64,000 nucleotides of DNA from an uncultured Gammaproteobacteria bacterium (GTDB taxonomy: Bacteria; Pseudomonadota; Gammaproteobacteria; Pseudomonadales; Porticoccaceae): contig CAJXQR010000007.1 of assembly GCA_913058345.1 (NCBI GenBank), positions 140,324-204,323 of the forward strand. The letters are read 5' to 3'. A program made the position numbers and the translations under genes. Position 1 is the stretch's first letter. The number at the start of each line of letters is the position of its first letter. Below the pieces are notes generated by a model. The model was not told where the DNA came from. It saw nothing but the letters and a program-made list of their open reading frames with translations, and ran no database searches. Below are positions 37,634 through 46,266 of the stretch, in pieces.

Positions 37634-38278
37634 TTACTCAGGGGGCCACTGATGACGCGGCATGGCCTCCAGCATTTCATTAATCTGCTGAGCACTCAGT
37701 TCCTGAGTTGCCAGTAGCTGCTGGGCAATAAGCTGCAGGTAATGGCTGTAATCTCGAGCTGTTAACAAGGTAAGAATATCGTCAGCCAGCCTGTCGAGAA
37801 TGTTTTTATGCTTGTACGACGTATCCAGACTCTGGGGCTGCGGCAAGCTCAGCCTCAAGCGTTCGAGGAGGAGGAGTTCAGACAGTGCATCGCGATAGTC
37901 CTGACCACCGGCCATCTCACGATAGGGTATTTGCTGGTGAATAGCCTGCGCCATCGGCCCTGCCAAACGAATACGGGTGGTGACCAGAGTCTCGCGCACC
38001 GCCAGTGGCCAACGTTCATGAAGCCTGTCAAGATCGAGATGCACTTCCTGAATATGTGGAGTCGGGGCAAAACGCACATGGCTGCGCTCGCCCCTGTCGC
38101 GTGAACTGAGAGGTCGAGTTTGCAAATAAGCGCCATAGACTTTGCGGCCATAATAATGAGCCAGCAGTACATGACCCGCTTCGTGGGCCGCAATGACGTC
38201 GAGGTCAATCACTTCAACACCCTTGTTCTCGTACATCTGAACAGGCACACCTGCGTAATCACGCGCTATTATTTTCAA
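37634..38278 (-). CDS. HEAGH zinc-peptidase-like protein (M41/FtsH-type domain without ATPase)
   Basis: It encodes 214 residues. 'DVIAAHEAGHVLLAHYYGRK' near residues 28-47 has the HExxH zinc motif in the form found in FtsH-type M41 peptidases. 'TRIRLAGPMAQAIH' and 'GGQDYRDALSELLLLERL' parallel the M41 segment that supplies the third ligand (Asp here). No AAA ATPase and no TM segment are present, unlike FtsH. It starts 10 bp from the divergent 38289 gene. Probably a soluble metallopeptidase or regulator; the target is unknown. Confidence 0.7.
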   Translation of the reverse strand: MKIIARDYAGVPVQMYENKGVEVIDLDVIAAHEAGHVLLAHYYGRKVYGAYLQTRPLSSRDRGERSHVRFAPTPHIQEVHLDLDRLHERWPLAVRETLVTTRIRLAGPMAQAIHQQIPYREMAGGQDYRDALSELLLLERLRLSLPQPQSLDTSYKHKNILDRLADDILTLLTARDYSHYLQLIAQQLLATQELSAQQINEMLEAMPRHQWPPE

Positions 38279-38288
38279 TCCAAAGATT

Positions 38289-39143
38289 ATGACAAAACGT
38301 TTATCTTTACCATCTTCACCCTTAGAATCTTCAGCCCCACATCAAAGCGAGTCGCTAATGTCTTCAGGCACACTACCCCCAACCTCCGTCTCTATCGACA
38401 GCGTTTACAACGGCCCTATTCATTGTGGCAATGGAGGTTATATCAGTGGCCTGCTCGCGGCTTTTATTGAAGGTGATGCTGAGATCCGCATCAATGCAGC
38501 CTTTCCGGTAGAGACTCCTCTGCAGGTAAAGCCTAACGATGAGGGTATCAGCGTTTATCGCGATGACAAATTACTCGGCAGTGCTCGCAGTATTCAGCTC
38601 GACCTTGCTATCCCCACCCCGCCGAATTTGGCGAGTGCTGCTGCTGCCAGTCAGCGCTTTGACTTTATTCACGCCTCTGACCCCAGGGGCTGCTATGTGT
38701 GCAGTCCCTTACGCAGTGAAGAGAATGGGCTGCGCGTTTTTTGTGGTCCCTTAAGTGAAGTCGTCGCGCCAGAACCGAGCATTGACTGGCCCACAGAAAT
38801 CGAGAAAAACCTCGTTGCCACCGTCTGGCGACCCTCGGATAAATGTTGCAATAACGAGGGCAACATCGACAACATTTATGTCTGGTCCGCTCTGGACTGC
38901 CCCGGCGCCTACGCTATTAAAGCCGCCGAAGCCGATGCCGGCCTGCAATTACTCGGCACTTGCAGTGGCAGTATCAAAACACCGCTTAAACCGAACGAAG
39001 ACTACGTTATCAGTAGCTGGAAAATATCGCCCAACAGTGGCCGCAAGCGTTTTATGGGCGTTGCCATTCACGACTGCGCTGGTGAATTAATGGCTTGCGC
39101 AAAGCAGATTTGGTTTGACATGGGCAGTACTCTACCTGGTTAA
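38289..39143 (+). CDS. Predicted double-hotdog protein, acyl-CoA thioesterase-like
   Basis: It encodes 284 residues; ATG at 38358 (MSSGTLPP) may be the real start, since the first 23 residues are low-complexity. The 'YNGPIHCGNGGYISGLLAAF' stretch resembles the first hotdog helix of PaaI/thioesterase-like proteins. The central 'GCYVCSPLRSEENGLRVFCG' is a recurrent CxxC-P-R-GLR-F-G motif of an uncharacterised family. A second hotdog-like half follows ('YVWSALDCPGAYAI' and on). The CxxC may bind metal. It lies near lipid-catabolism genes. Confidence 0.55.
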   Translation: MTKRLSLPSSPLESSAPHQSESLMSSGTLPPTSVSIDSVYNGPIHCGNGGYISGLLAAFIEGDAEIRINAAFPVETPLQVKPNDEGISVYRDDKLLGSARSIQLDLAIPTPPNLASAAAASQRFDFIHASDPRGCYVCSPLRSEENGLRVFCGPLSEVVAPEPSIDWPTEIEKNLVATVWRPSDKCCNNEGNIDNIYVWSALDCPGAYAIKAAEADAGLQLLGTCSGSIKTPLKPNEDYVISSWKISPNSGRKRFMGVAIHDCAGELMACAKQIWFDMGSTLPG

Positions 39144-39315
39144 TCAGGTAGTCGTATAAGGGCTGAGGCAACAACTACGCTCAAAACTCTTCACGCAAGG
39201 CCCTCTCTTGATTAAACGATAGTTTTTAATTATCTTAGAAATCGCTAGTCAGTCCAACGAAATGGTTTAAATAGCCTCGATACAATAACAACAAACATTC
39301 TCAGGAGCAGCAGGC

Positions 39316-39831
39316 ATGACGGGGAAAGACACCTCATTAACGATGGCAGATATTGACAAACTCGCCCTCGAAATAAGTGCACCCAGCGGACCAGGTACCC
39401 AGGACTGGGATATGGGCAGCTCACATACAAAAACGGTCAACGACGCCGTCATGGACGCGCTTCGCACCAACAAAGGCAAAATTCCCGGCGAGCTGGAAGA
39501 TGTACCCGCACTGATCATCACGACGACTGGCGCTAAAACAGGCAAAAAGCGCACCCTGCCACTGGCCTGCCAGGAAATTGATGGACGGCTTATTATTATC
39601 GCTTCCATGGGCGGGGCTCCACGCAATCCACCCTGGTTTCACAACCTGCTTCACTGCCCTGAGGTGTTGGTCGAAAAAGATGGCGAAACCTTTTCAGCCC
39701 GCGCAGTAGTCACCGAAGGTGATGACCGCGACCGCCTATTTCAAACAGTTTGCGAGAACCTACCTGTATTTGCGACTTACCAGGGACGCACTGAAAGAAT
39801 CATTCCTGTTGTTGAGCTAATCCGGCAGTGA
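39316..39831 (+). CDS. Ddn-like nitroreductase/quinone-reductase (F420H2-type fold)
   Basis: It encodes 171 residues with 'ALIITTTGAKTGKKRTLPLA', 'LIIIASMGGAPRNPPWFHNL' and 'PEVLVEKDGETFSARAVV'. This matches the split-barrel deazaflavin-dependent nitroreductase family (PF04075) typified by mycobacterial Ddn. Those enzymes use coenzyme F420, which is not universal in Gammaproteobacteria, so the cofactor here is open. ATG 39316 has a usable SD (CAGGAGCAGCAGGC, somewhat distant). A monocistronic gene by spacing. Confidence 0.8.
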   Translation: MTGKDTSLTMADIDKLALEISAPSGPGTQDWDMGSSHTKTVNDAVMDALRTNKGKIPGELEDVPALIITTTGAKTGKKRTLPLACQEIDGRLIIIASMGGAPRNPPWFHNLLHCPEVLVEKDGETFSARAVVTEGDDRDRLFQTVCENLPVFATYQGRTERIIPVVELIRQ

Positions 39832-40047
39832 GTTTCAGGATTGCTTGTTTTTAACAGCCTCTGCAAAACAGCTTGAGAGCGAGATTAGCAGACCCGTCTA
39901 ACCTGATAGGAAACTGTATTACCAGTTAAAGTATCGAATGAAAGAGTATAATAAGACTTTGCCTGAACCTATTTAATCCTCCACGTTCATACTATGAAGT
40001 ACCCAGGCTAGACCTCAAACATTTTCTCTCCCATTCAAGGAATCGCC

Positions 40048-40602
40048 ATGAACAAAATCCAACAATTTAGCTGCGCCCTCCTCTGCACCGCTCTGTCATT
40101 CAGTGCCCACGCCGAACAATTCGAGCCACTCCCGGATAGTGCCAGTGCGCAAACCGCTACCAGCACAACTCTCGATCAGGCTGCCACTGGTGTCAGCGCT
40201 CTCGACATGATCCCATTGCTTACCAGCTCTTTGGGTGTCAATAAAAACCAGGCGGAAGGAGGTCTGGGTTCTTTATTGGGTTATGCCAAAGATCAGCTTT
40301 CATCCACTGAGTCCTCTCAACTATCCAGCGCCCTGCCCGGTCTCGAGACTTTAGTCGGTATGGCCCCAACGGTTGAACCAAAAAACGAGCAACAAAGTGG
40401 GATTGGTGGCCTTTTAAGCACTGCCGCACAGTACAACGATTCTTTAAAAAGCATTGATCAACTCAACCAACAATTCCAGGCCCTTGGTCTCGAACCCGAA
40501 ATGATTGGTCAATTTGCTAACACGGCTATGCAGTATTTGAATAGCACTCAGGGACAACAGGCAGGGGCTCTTTTAAAACAGGGCTTGAGCGCTTTTCTAT
40601 GA
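40048..40602 (+). CDS. Secreted DUF2780-like protein
   Basis: It encodes 184 residues. The signal peptide is MNKIQQFSCALLCTALSFSA then HAEQ (AHA-E cleavage). The mature part has two similar Gly/Leu/Gln-rich segments: 'LLTSSLGVNKNQAEGGLGSL' and 'IDQLNQQFQALGLEPEMIGQ' followed by a 'YLNSTQGQQAGALLKQGL' helix. This is as in DUF2780/VcgC-VcgE-type periplasmic proteins. ATG 40048 has AAGGAA upstream. A GC-rich hairpin follows. The function is unknown. Confidence 0.75.
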   Translation: MNKIQQFSCALLCTALSFSAHAEQFEPLPDSASAQTATSTTLDQAATGVSALDMIPLLTSSLGVNKNQAEGGLGSLLGYAKDQLSSTESSQLSSALPGLETLVGMAPTVEPKNEQQSGIGGLLSTAAQYNDSLKSIDQLNQQFQALGLEPEMIGQFANTAMQYLNSTQGQQAGALLKQGLSAFL

Positions 40603-40634
40603 ACTGAACCAGCACTTTATTGAGTAAAACAGAT

Positions 40635-40654
40635 ACCCAGCCCTCGGGCTGGGT
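40635..40654 (+). terminator. GC-rich hairpin after the DUF2780 gene
   Basis: ACCCAGCCC-TC-GGGCTGGGT, a 9-bp perfect stem 33 bp after the stop. No U-tract follows, so efficiency is uncertain. Confidence 0.5.
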
Positions 40655-40746
40655 GACACATTTAAGAGCTGGTTTCCTGGCTAAGGACATCCTCTCTAAC
40701 CATTCAAACCTCGCTAAACCAGCAGTCTTTTGCGTTTTTTACAGAT

Positions 40747-41136
40747 CTAGTCTTGATACATCGCCTTGCCTTGAGACAAGTTTATCCAGCCTCTGGCAAT
40801 TCGATAAATAATCCAGAGCGCGACGAGCGGCAGTACCAAATAACCGATAAGAACAAGACTTAAGACAAAACCAATCATCGCCCACAGCACACTGAACCAG
40901 AAAGTGCGTATCTGCCAGCGGAAGTGAGACTCAAGCCAGGTCCCTTCAACCTCCGGTTGCTTGATATAGTTAATAATAAGCGCGGCTATAAAAGAAATAC
41001 CAATGAAAAAAGAAGCTGCCTGAAGTACATAAACCACCACCGTCATCGTTTTTAGCGACTGCTCGTCTTGCTCCTCTACTGTACTGACTACCCGCTCGCT
41101 GACTACCCGGCTTTTCTGGTCCATGTTGTTATTCAT
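40747..41136 (-). CDS. DUF4870-family membrane protein
   Basis: It encodes 129 residues from ATG 41136; a GTG at 41145 is possible. An N-terminal hydrophilic tail is followed by three TM helices: 'VVVYVLQAASFFIGISFIAA', 'FWFSVLWAMIGFVLSLVLIG' and 'LVLPLVALWIIYRIARG'. The motif 'WLESHFRWQIRTFW' between TM1 and TM2 and 'YRIARGWINLSQGKAMY' at the end are typical of DUF4870 (small Tim44/YidC-unrelated membrane proteins). The function is unknown. Confidence 0.75.
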   Translation of the reverse strand: MNNNMDQKSRVVSERVVSTVEEQDEQSLKTMTVVVYVLQAASFFIGISFIAALIINYIKQPEVEGTWLESHFRWQIRTFWFSVLWAMIGFVLSLVLIGYLVLPLVALWIIYRIARGWINLSQGKAMYQD

Positions 41137-41215
41137 GAATAACACCCCATCTGTTTAAATCATTAAACGCCCATCTTAAATAACAGGAGACGCTTTTTTC
41201 TCCTGAAGCCAACGC

Positions 41216-42370
41216 TTAATTGCGGGCACCAGAGGCCAGCAGACGACCGATAATAATACGCTGCACTTCTGATGTGCCCTCAACAATTTGCATGATCTTG
41301 CTGGCACGAAAAATACTCGCCACCGGGTAGTCTTCCATTACCCCGTTACCACCCAGTATTTGCACCGCATCGCTAGCGCACTGTTCAAGTATTTCTGAGG
41401 CATAAAGTTTGGCGCTGGCGGCTTCAAAAGTATGGGGGCGCCCTTCATCTTTCAGCCAGGCCGCCTTTAAATAAAGGGTACGAGCCATTTCAATTTTGAC
41501 GGCCATATCGCTGAGCTTAAACTGTACGCCCTGAAATTCAAAAATCGGTTTGCCAAATTGTTCGCGTTCTCGCGCATAGGCCAGGGCATGGTCTAGACAG
41601 GCCTGAGCTGCGCCCACACAAGCGGCGGCAATACTGATTCGCCCGGTTTCCAGCACGGCGAGGTGCTGAGCAAAGCCCCGGTTTGGATCACCGAGTATGC
41701 TGTCTTTAGGAATACGGCAGCCATCAAAAATCAATTCGTTAGTGGTACCGGATTCAAAAGCAATTTTGTCGTAAGATCGACCCACCACTAAACTAGGGGC
41801 GTCTTTGGGTACGATAAAGGTCACAATTTGTTCTTTGCCTTCGATCTCAGCACGGGCAGCCACCACCACCAATGAGCAATTATCAAGACCGACGTTAGTA
41901 ATAAATTGTTTACTGCCTTCTAACACCCACTCTTCGCCATCGAGCTCGGCGCGCATTTTCAGACTGCCCGCATCGGAGCCGCTGCTGGGTTCGGTCAACG
42001 CAAAAGCACCAATCGCTTTACCAGAGCACAAATCAGGTAGCCACTGTTTCTTTTGCGCATCGGTGCCAAAACGGTCAATTTCCTGAGCGACAACACTGCT
42101 GGTGACATCGAGTAAGGTGCCGAGGGCGATATCTGCCCGCGACACCTCTTCAATCACTAAATGCATCGACACCCAATCGCCACCACCGCCGCCATACTCC
42201 TCGCTGAAGGGTACGCCCATGAAACCCATATCGGCCATTTTCCCGAGGATGTCGTAGGGCACATCGTTACAGGTCGAAAGCTTTTGAAATTCGGGGGCGA
42301 TCACCTCAGCGGCAAAACGCCGGGCCATATCGCGAATAATGCACTGCTCTTCATTTAAATCAAAATTCAT
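41216..42370 (-). CDS. Acyl-CoA dehydrogenase
   Basis: This 384-residue enzyme has 'FDLNEEQCIIRDMARRFAAE', 'IGAFALTEPSSGSDAGSLKM', 'WVLEGSKQFITNVGLDNCSL', 'REREQFGKPIFEFQGVQFKL', 'QILGGNGVMEDYPVASIFR' and 'IVEGTSEVQRIIIGRLLA'. This is the short/branched-chain or isobutyryl-CoA type. The catalytic base is likely the Glu of EGTSE. ATG 42370 has no normal SD: the sequence 10-37 bp upstream is (ACAG)7. Expression may therefore vary with repeat number. Confidence 0.9.
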   Translation of the reverse strand: MNFDLNEEQCIIRDMARRFAAEVIAPEFQKLSTCNDVPYDILGKMADMGFMGVPFSEEYGGGGGDWVSMHLVIEEVSRADIALGTLLDVTSSVVAQEIDRFGTDAQKKQWLPDLCSGKAIGAFALTEPSSGSDAGSLKMRAELDGEEWVLEGSKQFITNVGLDNCSLVVVAARAEIEGKEQIVTFIVPKDAPSLVVGRSYDKIAFESGTTNELIFDGCRIPKDSILGDPNRGFAQHLAVLETGRISIAAACVGAAQACLDHALAYAREREQFGKPIFEFQGVQFKLSDMAVKIEMARTLYLKAAWLKDEGRPHTFEAASAKLYASEILEQCASDAVQILGGNGVMEDYPVASIFRASKIMQIVEGTSEVQRIIIGRLLASGARN

Positions 42371-42379
42371 AGTGACTGC

Positions 42380-42407
42380 CTGTCTGTCTGTCTGTCTGTC
42401 TGTCTGT
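42380..42407 (-). repeat. Seven tandem ACAG tetranucleotides upstream of an acyl-CoA dehydrogenase start
   Basis: On the plus strand CTGT is repeated seven times without error, ending 9 bp before the ATG (minus strand order). It sits where the Shine-Dalgarno sequence is expected. Tetranucleotide tracts mutate by slipped-strand mispairing and underlie phase variation in several Proteobacteria. Since the tract is outside the coding frame, any effect would be on initiation or mRNA structure. Confidence 0.9.
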
Positions 42408-42566
42408 AAAAGTAACAGTTAATAAGGACTGGGTATCTATTAGCCCTTATAAACTGACTCACTATTCACTTGCCAAGTCACTTCTGATTGACCAGCCCTT
42501 TGGCTGGCCATCGCCCCGACCACTGATTAACAGTCAGTCAGGTATCACGCCTTGTAAGCCATAACG

Positions 42567-43979
42567 CTATTTAGCCCAGGGTAGCTCTGTATCTAAAGCC
42601 GCACCCATTTGTTCCAGATACGGAACCGGGTTACCGTTTAATAATAATTCGCCACGGTTAAAGTCCGCATGGCTTTCTATGCCCTGTTCGGTCACCACAG
42701 CATAGCCACTCACGACGGGTATTTGCGCCATATCCTTTAAATTTGTGTCAGCAAAAAACGCTTTGTCGACACTCGCTTTAAGATCAACCTGACAAGCGGT
42801 AAGCAATTGGCGAAAGGTCTTTTTAGCCATCAAACCCTCTGCATCTACCCATTCAAAGGCAATGTCTACACCAGCACTCGCATCACCTTTGCCAAGCGTA
42901 AAACCGTAATCAAATTTAAGCCCCTGCTCCACTAAGGCGGCCATAGCTAACATATAGGTATCAAAGTTTTGTTCATTGAGGGCCTCGAGACTGGATACCC
43001 CCTTGTTACTTAACAGCGCAACATACATTTGGTGATTCAGTGTTTGATTAATAACTGAAAATTCTCGGGTTGCCTGTTCGTTTAAACCTTCGTAGCTGAT
43101 GTCGAAACGAAAATTGAGGGGCTTGCTAAACATAGCCTTTAAATTCTCATCATCAGAAGCTATAGATTTGACAATAAAGTGGGCATTACCGTACAAACCC
43201 GCATCATTTTTATCATTATCACTGCGTAAGGTAATACCCTCGATCCGACTCTCTGAGCCTTTAGAACGCGTGATAACATTATCCAACGTGTATTCAAGTT
43301 CACCTGTCAGCATACTACCCGCGTAGAATTCGGTAATATCCGTCGTTAACGTAGAAGGAGCAATATCGACCGTTAGCGCCTCATTTTTGTCTTCAAAAGA
43401 AAGCGCACCAAATTTAACGGTACTCTTTAAGCGAGAAAAATCCTCATCACTGCTAAACGTCGAAATCACTCCGTTTTCAAGGCTCACAGAGTGACCATCA
43501 TTGGAAAAAGTAAAAGGTGCCAGTTCCAGGCCAATATCCTGCCCACCCCATAAGCCAAGTAGGAAGTGTCCACTTAATGGTCGACGCTCTCCAAAACTGT
43601 CAAGAAACTCTTTAGCCTCTTTGTTCTCATCCACCAAAAAAGACATGTCCGGTGTAAACGCAATGTAATAGGCTCCCAATTTCAAACCATCGGGTGTCAG
43701 CATTATTGGACCGTGATAAATATCCAGGTCTACATCGACGACCAGTGCCTCCCTATTCTCGCGATCAATATTCAACTGTATACGGGACTGGCTCGAAAAA
43801 AACCCAGAATCATACGAGTGCTTATTGAGTGAAACGGGCAGCGTCTGCTCGAGAAGAACCGTATTAATTTCTGCAATTTGATCATCCACCTTGCTACTGG
43901 CAGTTCGACCAAAAAACACGACGCCCGTAACCCACAACCCGACTAGAACCAACAACCCAAACGTTAATACCTTTTTCAT
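42567..43979 (-). CDS. DUF945 (YdgA-like) protein
   Basis: This 470-residue protein has an N-terminal membrane anchor or uncleaved signal 'VLTFGLLVLVGLWVTGVVFF' and a long periplasmic domain of repeated beta strands ('IQLNIDRENREALVVDVDLD', 'YHGPIMLTPDGLKLGAYYIA'), matching DUF945. The 'HSYDSGFFSSQSRIQLNI' start of the domain is family-typical. E. coli YdgA-type proteins are inner-membrane-anchored and poorly characterised; AsmA-like architecture has been suggested for similar folds. A single gene. Confidence 0.8.
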   Translation of the reverse strand: MKKVLTFGLLVLVGLWVTGVVFFGRTASSKVDDQIAEINTVLLEQTLPVSLNKHSYDSGFFSSQSRIQLNIDRENREALVVDVDLDIYHGPIMLTPDGLKLGAYYIAFTPDMSFLVDENKEAKEFLDSFGERRPLSGHFLLGLWGGQDIGLELAPFTFSNDGHSVSLENGVISTFSSDEDFSRLKSTVKFGALSFEDKNEALTVDIAPSTLTTDITEFYAGSMLTGELEYTLDNVITRSKGSESRIEGITLRSDNDKNDAGLYGNAHFIVKSIASDDENLKAMFSKPLNFRFDISYEGLNEQATREFSVINQTLNHQMYVALLSNKGVSSLEALNEQNFDTYMLAMAALVEQGLKFDYGFTLGKGDASAGVDIAFEWVDAEGLMAKKTFRQLLTACQVDLKASVDKAFFADTNLKDMAQIPVVSGYAVVTEQGIESHADFNRGELLLNGNPVPYLEQMGAALDTELPWAK

Positions 43980-44307
43980 AACACTTCTTCCTTGCCTCGA
44001 TAGGCTTTATGGTCTTGAACATTAAAAAATGAGCGCAAAAGAGTAACCCAATTAAAACTTGGCCAGCAGCAGAATTTGTGGGCCGGTTGGCACGCTTAAG
44101 CATCTGTCACGACTTCTCATGGCCAGCGAGTCATTGTCGGTTAAACCTATTCGCCGGTAAATGGAAGTTAGCCGATAGATGAGGGTTAGCCGATAGATGG
44201 AAGGAATTCTCTGAGAAAACGTCAAGCTCACCGCTGATACCATCGCGATACCCACTGCGCCGCAAAGGGTCGATATACGTCCAGGCGGTTTGTCTCACCG
44301 AAACTGA
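43980..44307. other. Intergenic region with short repeats
   Basis: No gene. GTTAGCCGATAGAT occurs twice in tandem (near 44167-44199), with a degenerate third unit just upstream (GTTAAACCTATTCGCCGGTAAAT region). It presumably holds the promoter of the DUF945 gene. Confidence 0.4.
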
Positions 44308-46257
44308 CTAGCCCGTAAATTGCTCGTCAAAGGCTTGCGTCATCACTTCCAGCTCATCCTGCAAGGCCAGCCACTCTTCTTCCAGCGTTTGCAGTGCATT
44401 CTTACCCTCGCCCTGGGCCTTCATGAGTTGATTCAGAGCCTCCACTGGCTGGTCGGTATAGAGGGTGGGATCGGCGAGTTGTTCGGCAAGGCTTGCAAGC
44501 GTTGCTTCCAACTTGGCCATATTTTTCTCGATCGCATTAATTTTTTTGCGCTGGGGGGCGGCCTGCCTGCGGAATTCGGCCTGCAGGCGCTTTTGTTCTT
44601 GCCGGTCGGGAGCTTTATTAACCCGGCCAGGTGTGGTGTTACTGTCCCCCCCTTCGGTGTTTTCTTCTGTGCTCACACCTGAGGGTTGCGGGGCGCTTTT
44701 AATTTGCAGGCGCTGGTAGTCATCAAGATCGCCGTCAAAGGGCCGCACCTCGCCATTGGCAACCAGGTAAAGCTCATCGACTACGGTGTGCAACAAATGG
44801 CGATCGTGAGAAACAACGACAACAGCACCGGGGAATTCTTGCAGGGCGAGGATTAGCGCTTCGCGCATATCGACGTCGAGGTGATTCGTGGGCTCATCCA
44901 ATAACAAAAGATTGGGCCTTTCCCAAACCAGCAGCGCCAGTGCAAGACGCGTTTTTTCTCCGCCAGAAAGTGGGCCAACAGGGGCCAGTACGGCGTCACC
45001 GCGGAAACCGAAAGTCCCGAGGTAGTTACGCAGCTCTTGCTCTTTTTTACCCTCCGCGATGCGTTGCAGATGGAGGAGGGGGCTAGCATCAAGATCCAGC
45101 GCGTCGAGCTGTTGTTGGTCGAAATAGCCAACCTGTAATTGCCGCCCCCGGTCGACATCGCCACTAATCGGCTGAATGACCCCGGCAAGCAATTTCACCA
45201 GGGTCGATTTACCGGCACCGTTGCGACCGAGTAAGCCAATACGCGACCCTGGTAACAAGTTGATGTGGATCTGTTTAAGAATAAGGGTGTCGCCATACCC
45301 CGCTTGCACCCGATCAAAGCTAATCAGCGGCGAGCAGAGTTCCTCGGGAGCAAAGAAGCGAAAATCAAAGCCACTGGCGGCATAAATAGGCGCGGCGGCC
45401 TGGAGTTTTTCGAGCGCCTTCACCCGACTCTGGGCCTGCCGTGCTTTAGTCGCCTGATAACGGAAGCGATCGACGAAGGCTTGCAGGTGGGCGCGCTGGC
45501 GTTGTTGTTTGGCAAACACGGCCTGTTGTAGCATGAGGCGTTCACCACGCTGGCGTTCAAAACTGGAATAATCACCCGAGTAAGTATCCAGGGTTGCACC
45601 ATTAAAGTGGATAATGCCATCCACCAGATTATCGAGAAACTCCCGGTCGTGGGAGATCACGATTAAAGTGCCCGGATAGCGTTTGAGCCAGCGCTCAAGC
45701 CAAACCACGGCTTCTAAATCGAGGTGGTTGGTGGGTTCATCGAGCAGCAATAATTCAGAGGGTTTGAGCAGGGCACGAGCCAGGTTGACCCGCATGCGCC
45801 AACCCCCGGAAAAACTCGACACGGGCTGTGACTGCGCGTCGTGTCCAAAACCCAGACCCGCCAATAGTTGCGCAGCGCGAGGCTCCATGGAGTAACCATC
45901 GAGAGCTTCATAGCGGTGGTGCCAGTTAGCCAGCACATCACCCCCGACGGCTTCGGCTTCGCCCTTTTCAGCTTCAAGGGCACGGTACTCGCTATCACCG
46001 TCAATGGTGTATTCCAGCACTGAGCTGGGGATACTCGGGGTTTCCTGATCAACGCTGGAAATTCGCCAGTGCGCGGGAAAGCCAATATCACCGGCATCGG
46101 CGTGTAGCTCGCCTTTTAACAGCGCAAAAAGGGATGACTTGCCCGAGCCATTGGCGCCAATAAGGCCGATTTTTTGGCCATCATGAACACGCAGGTTGGC
46201 GTTTTTTAACAGGCTTTTATTGCCGCGAATCAGTTCGAGATTTTGCGCTGTAATCAT
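44308..46257 (-). CDS. yheS: ABC-F family ATPase, YheS type
   Basis: This 649-residue protein has two ABC cassettes and no TM segments. Cassette 1 has Walker A 'IGLIGANGSGKSSLFALLKG', signature 'FSGGWRMRVNLARALL' and 'LLLLDEPTNHLDLEAVVWLE'. A linker with 'RQRGERLMLQQAVFAKQQRQ' follows (P-site tRNA interaction motif region of ABC-F). Cassette 2 has 'IGLLGRNGAGKSTLVKLLAG', 'LSGGEKTRLALALLVW' and 'LLLLDEPTNHLDVDMREALI'. The C-terminal part is a charged coiled coil ('KRLQAEFRRQAAPQRKKINA'). ABC-F proteins bind ribosomes; YheS helps during translation of difficult sequences. The name follows overall architecture. Confidence 0.85.
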   Translation of the reverse strand: MITAQNLELIRGNKSLLKNANLRVHDGQKIGLIGANGSGKSSLFALLKGELHADAGDIGFPAHWRISSVDQETPSIPSSVLEYTIDGDSEYRALEAEKGEAEAVGGDVLANWHHRYEALDGYSMEPRAAQLLAGLGFGHDAQSQPVSSFSGGWRMRVNLARALLKPSELLLLDEPTNHLDLEAVVWLERWLKRYPGTLIVISHDREFLDNLVDGIIHFNGATLDTYSGDYSSFERQRGERLMLQQAVFAKQQRQRAHLQAFVDRFRYQATKARQAQSRVKALEKLQAAAPIYAASGFDFRFFAPEELCSPLISFDRVQAGYGDTLILKQIHINLLPGSRIGLLGRNGAGKSTLVKLLAGVIQPISGDVDRGRQLQVGYFDQQQLDALDLDASPLLHLQRIAEGKKEQELRNYLGTFGFRGDAVLAPVGPLSGGEKTRLALALLVWERPNLLLLDEPTNHLDVDMREALILALQEFPGAVVVVSHDRHLLHTVVDELYLVANGEVRPFDGDLDDYQRLQIKSAPQPSGVSTEENTEGGDSNTTPGRVNKAPDRQEQKRLQAEFRRQAAPQRKKINAIEKNMAKLEATLASLAEQLADPTLYTDQPVEALNQLMKAQGEGKNALQTLEEEWLALQDELEVMTQAFDEQFTG

Positions 46258-46266
46258 TGTTGTTGA

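Noticed and set aside
42420..42560. CRISPR or longer satellite next to the ACAG tract
   Set aside because: No repeat-spacer periodicity; the flanking sequence is unique.
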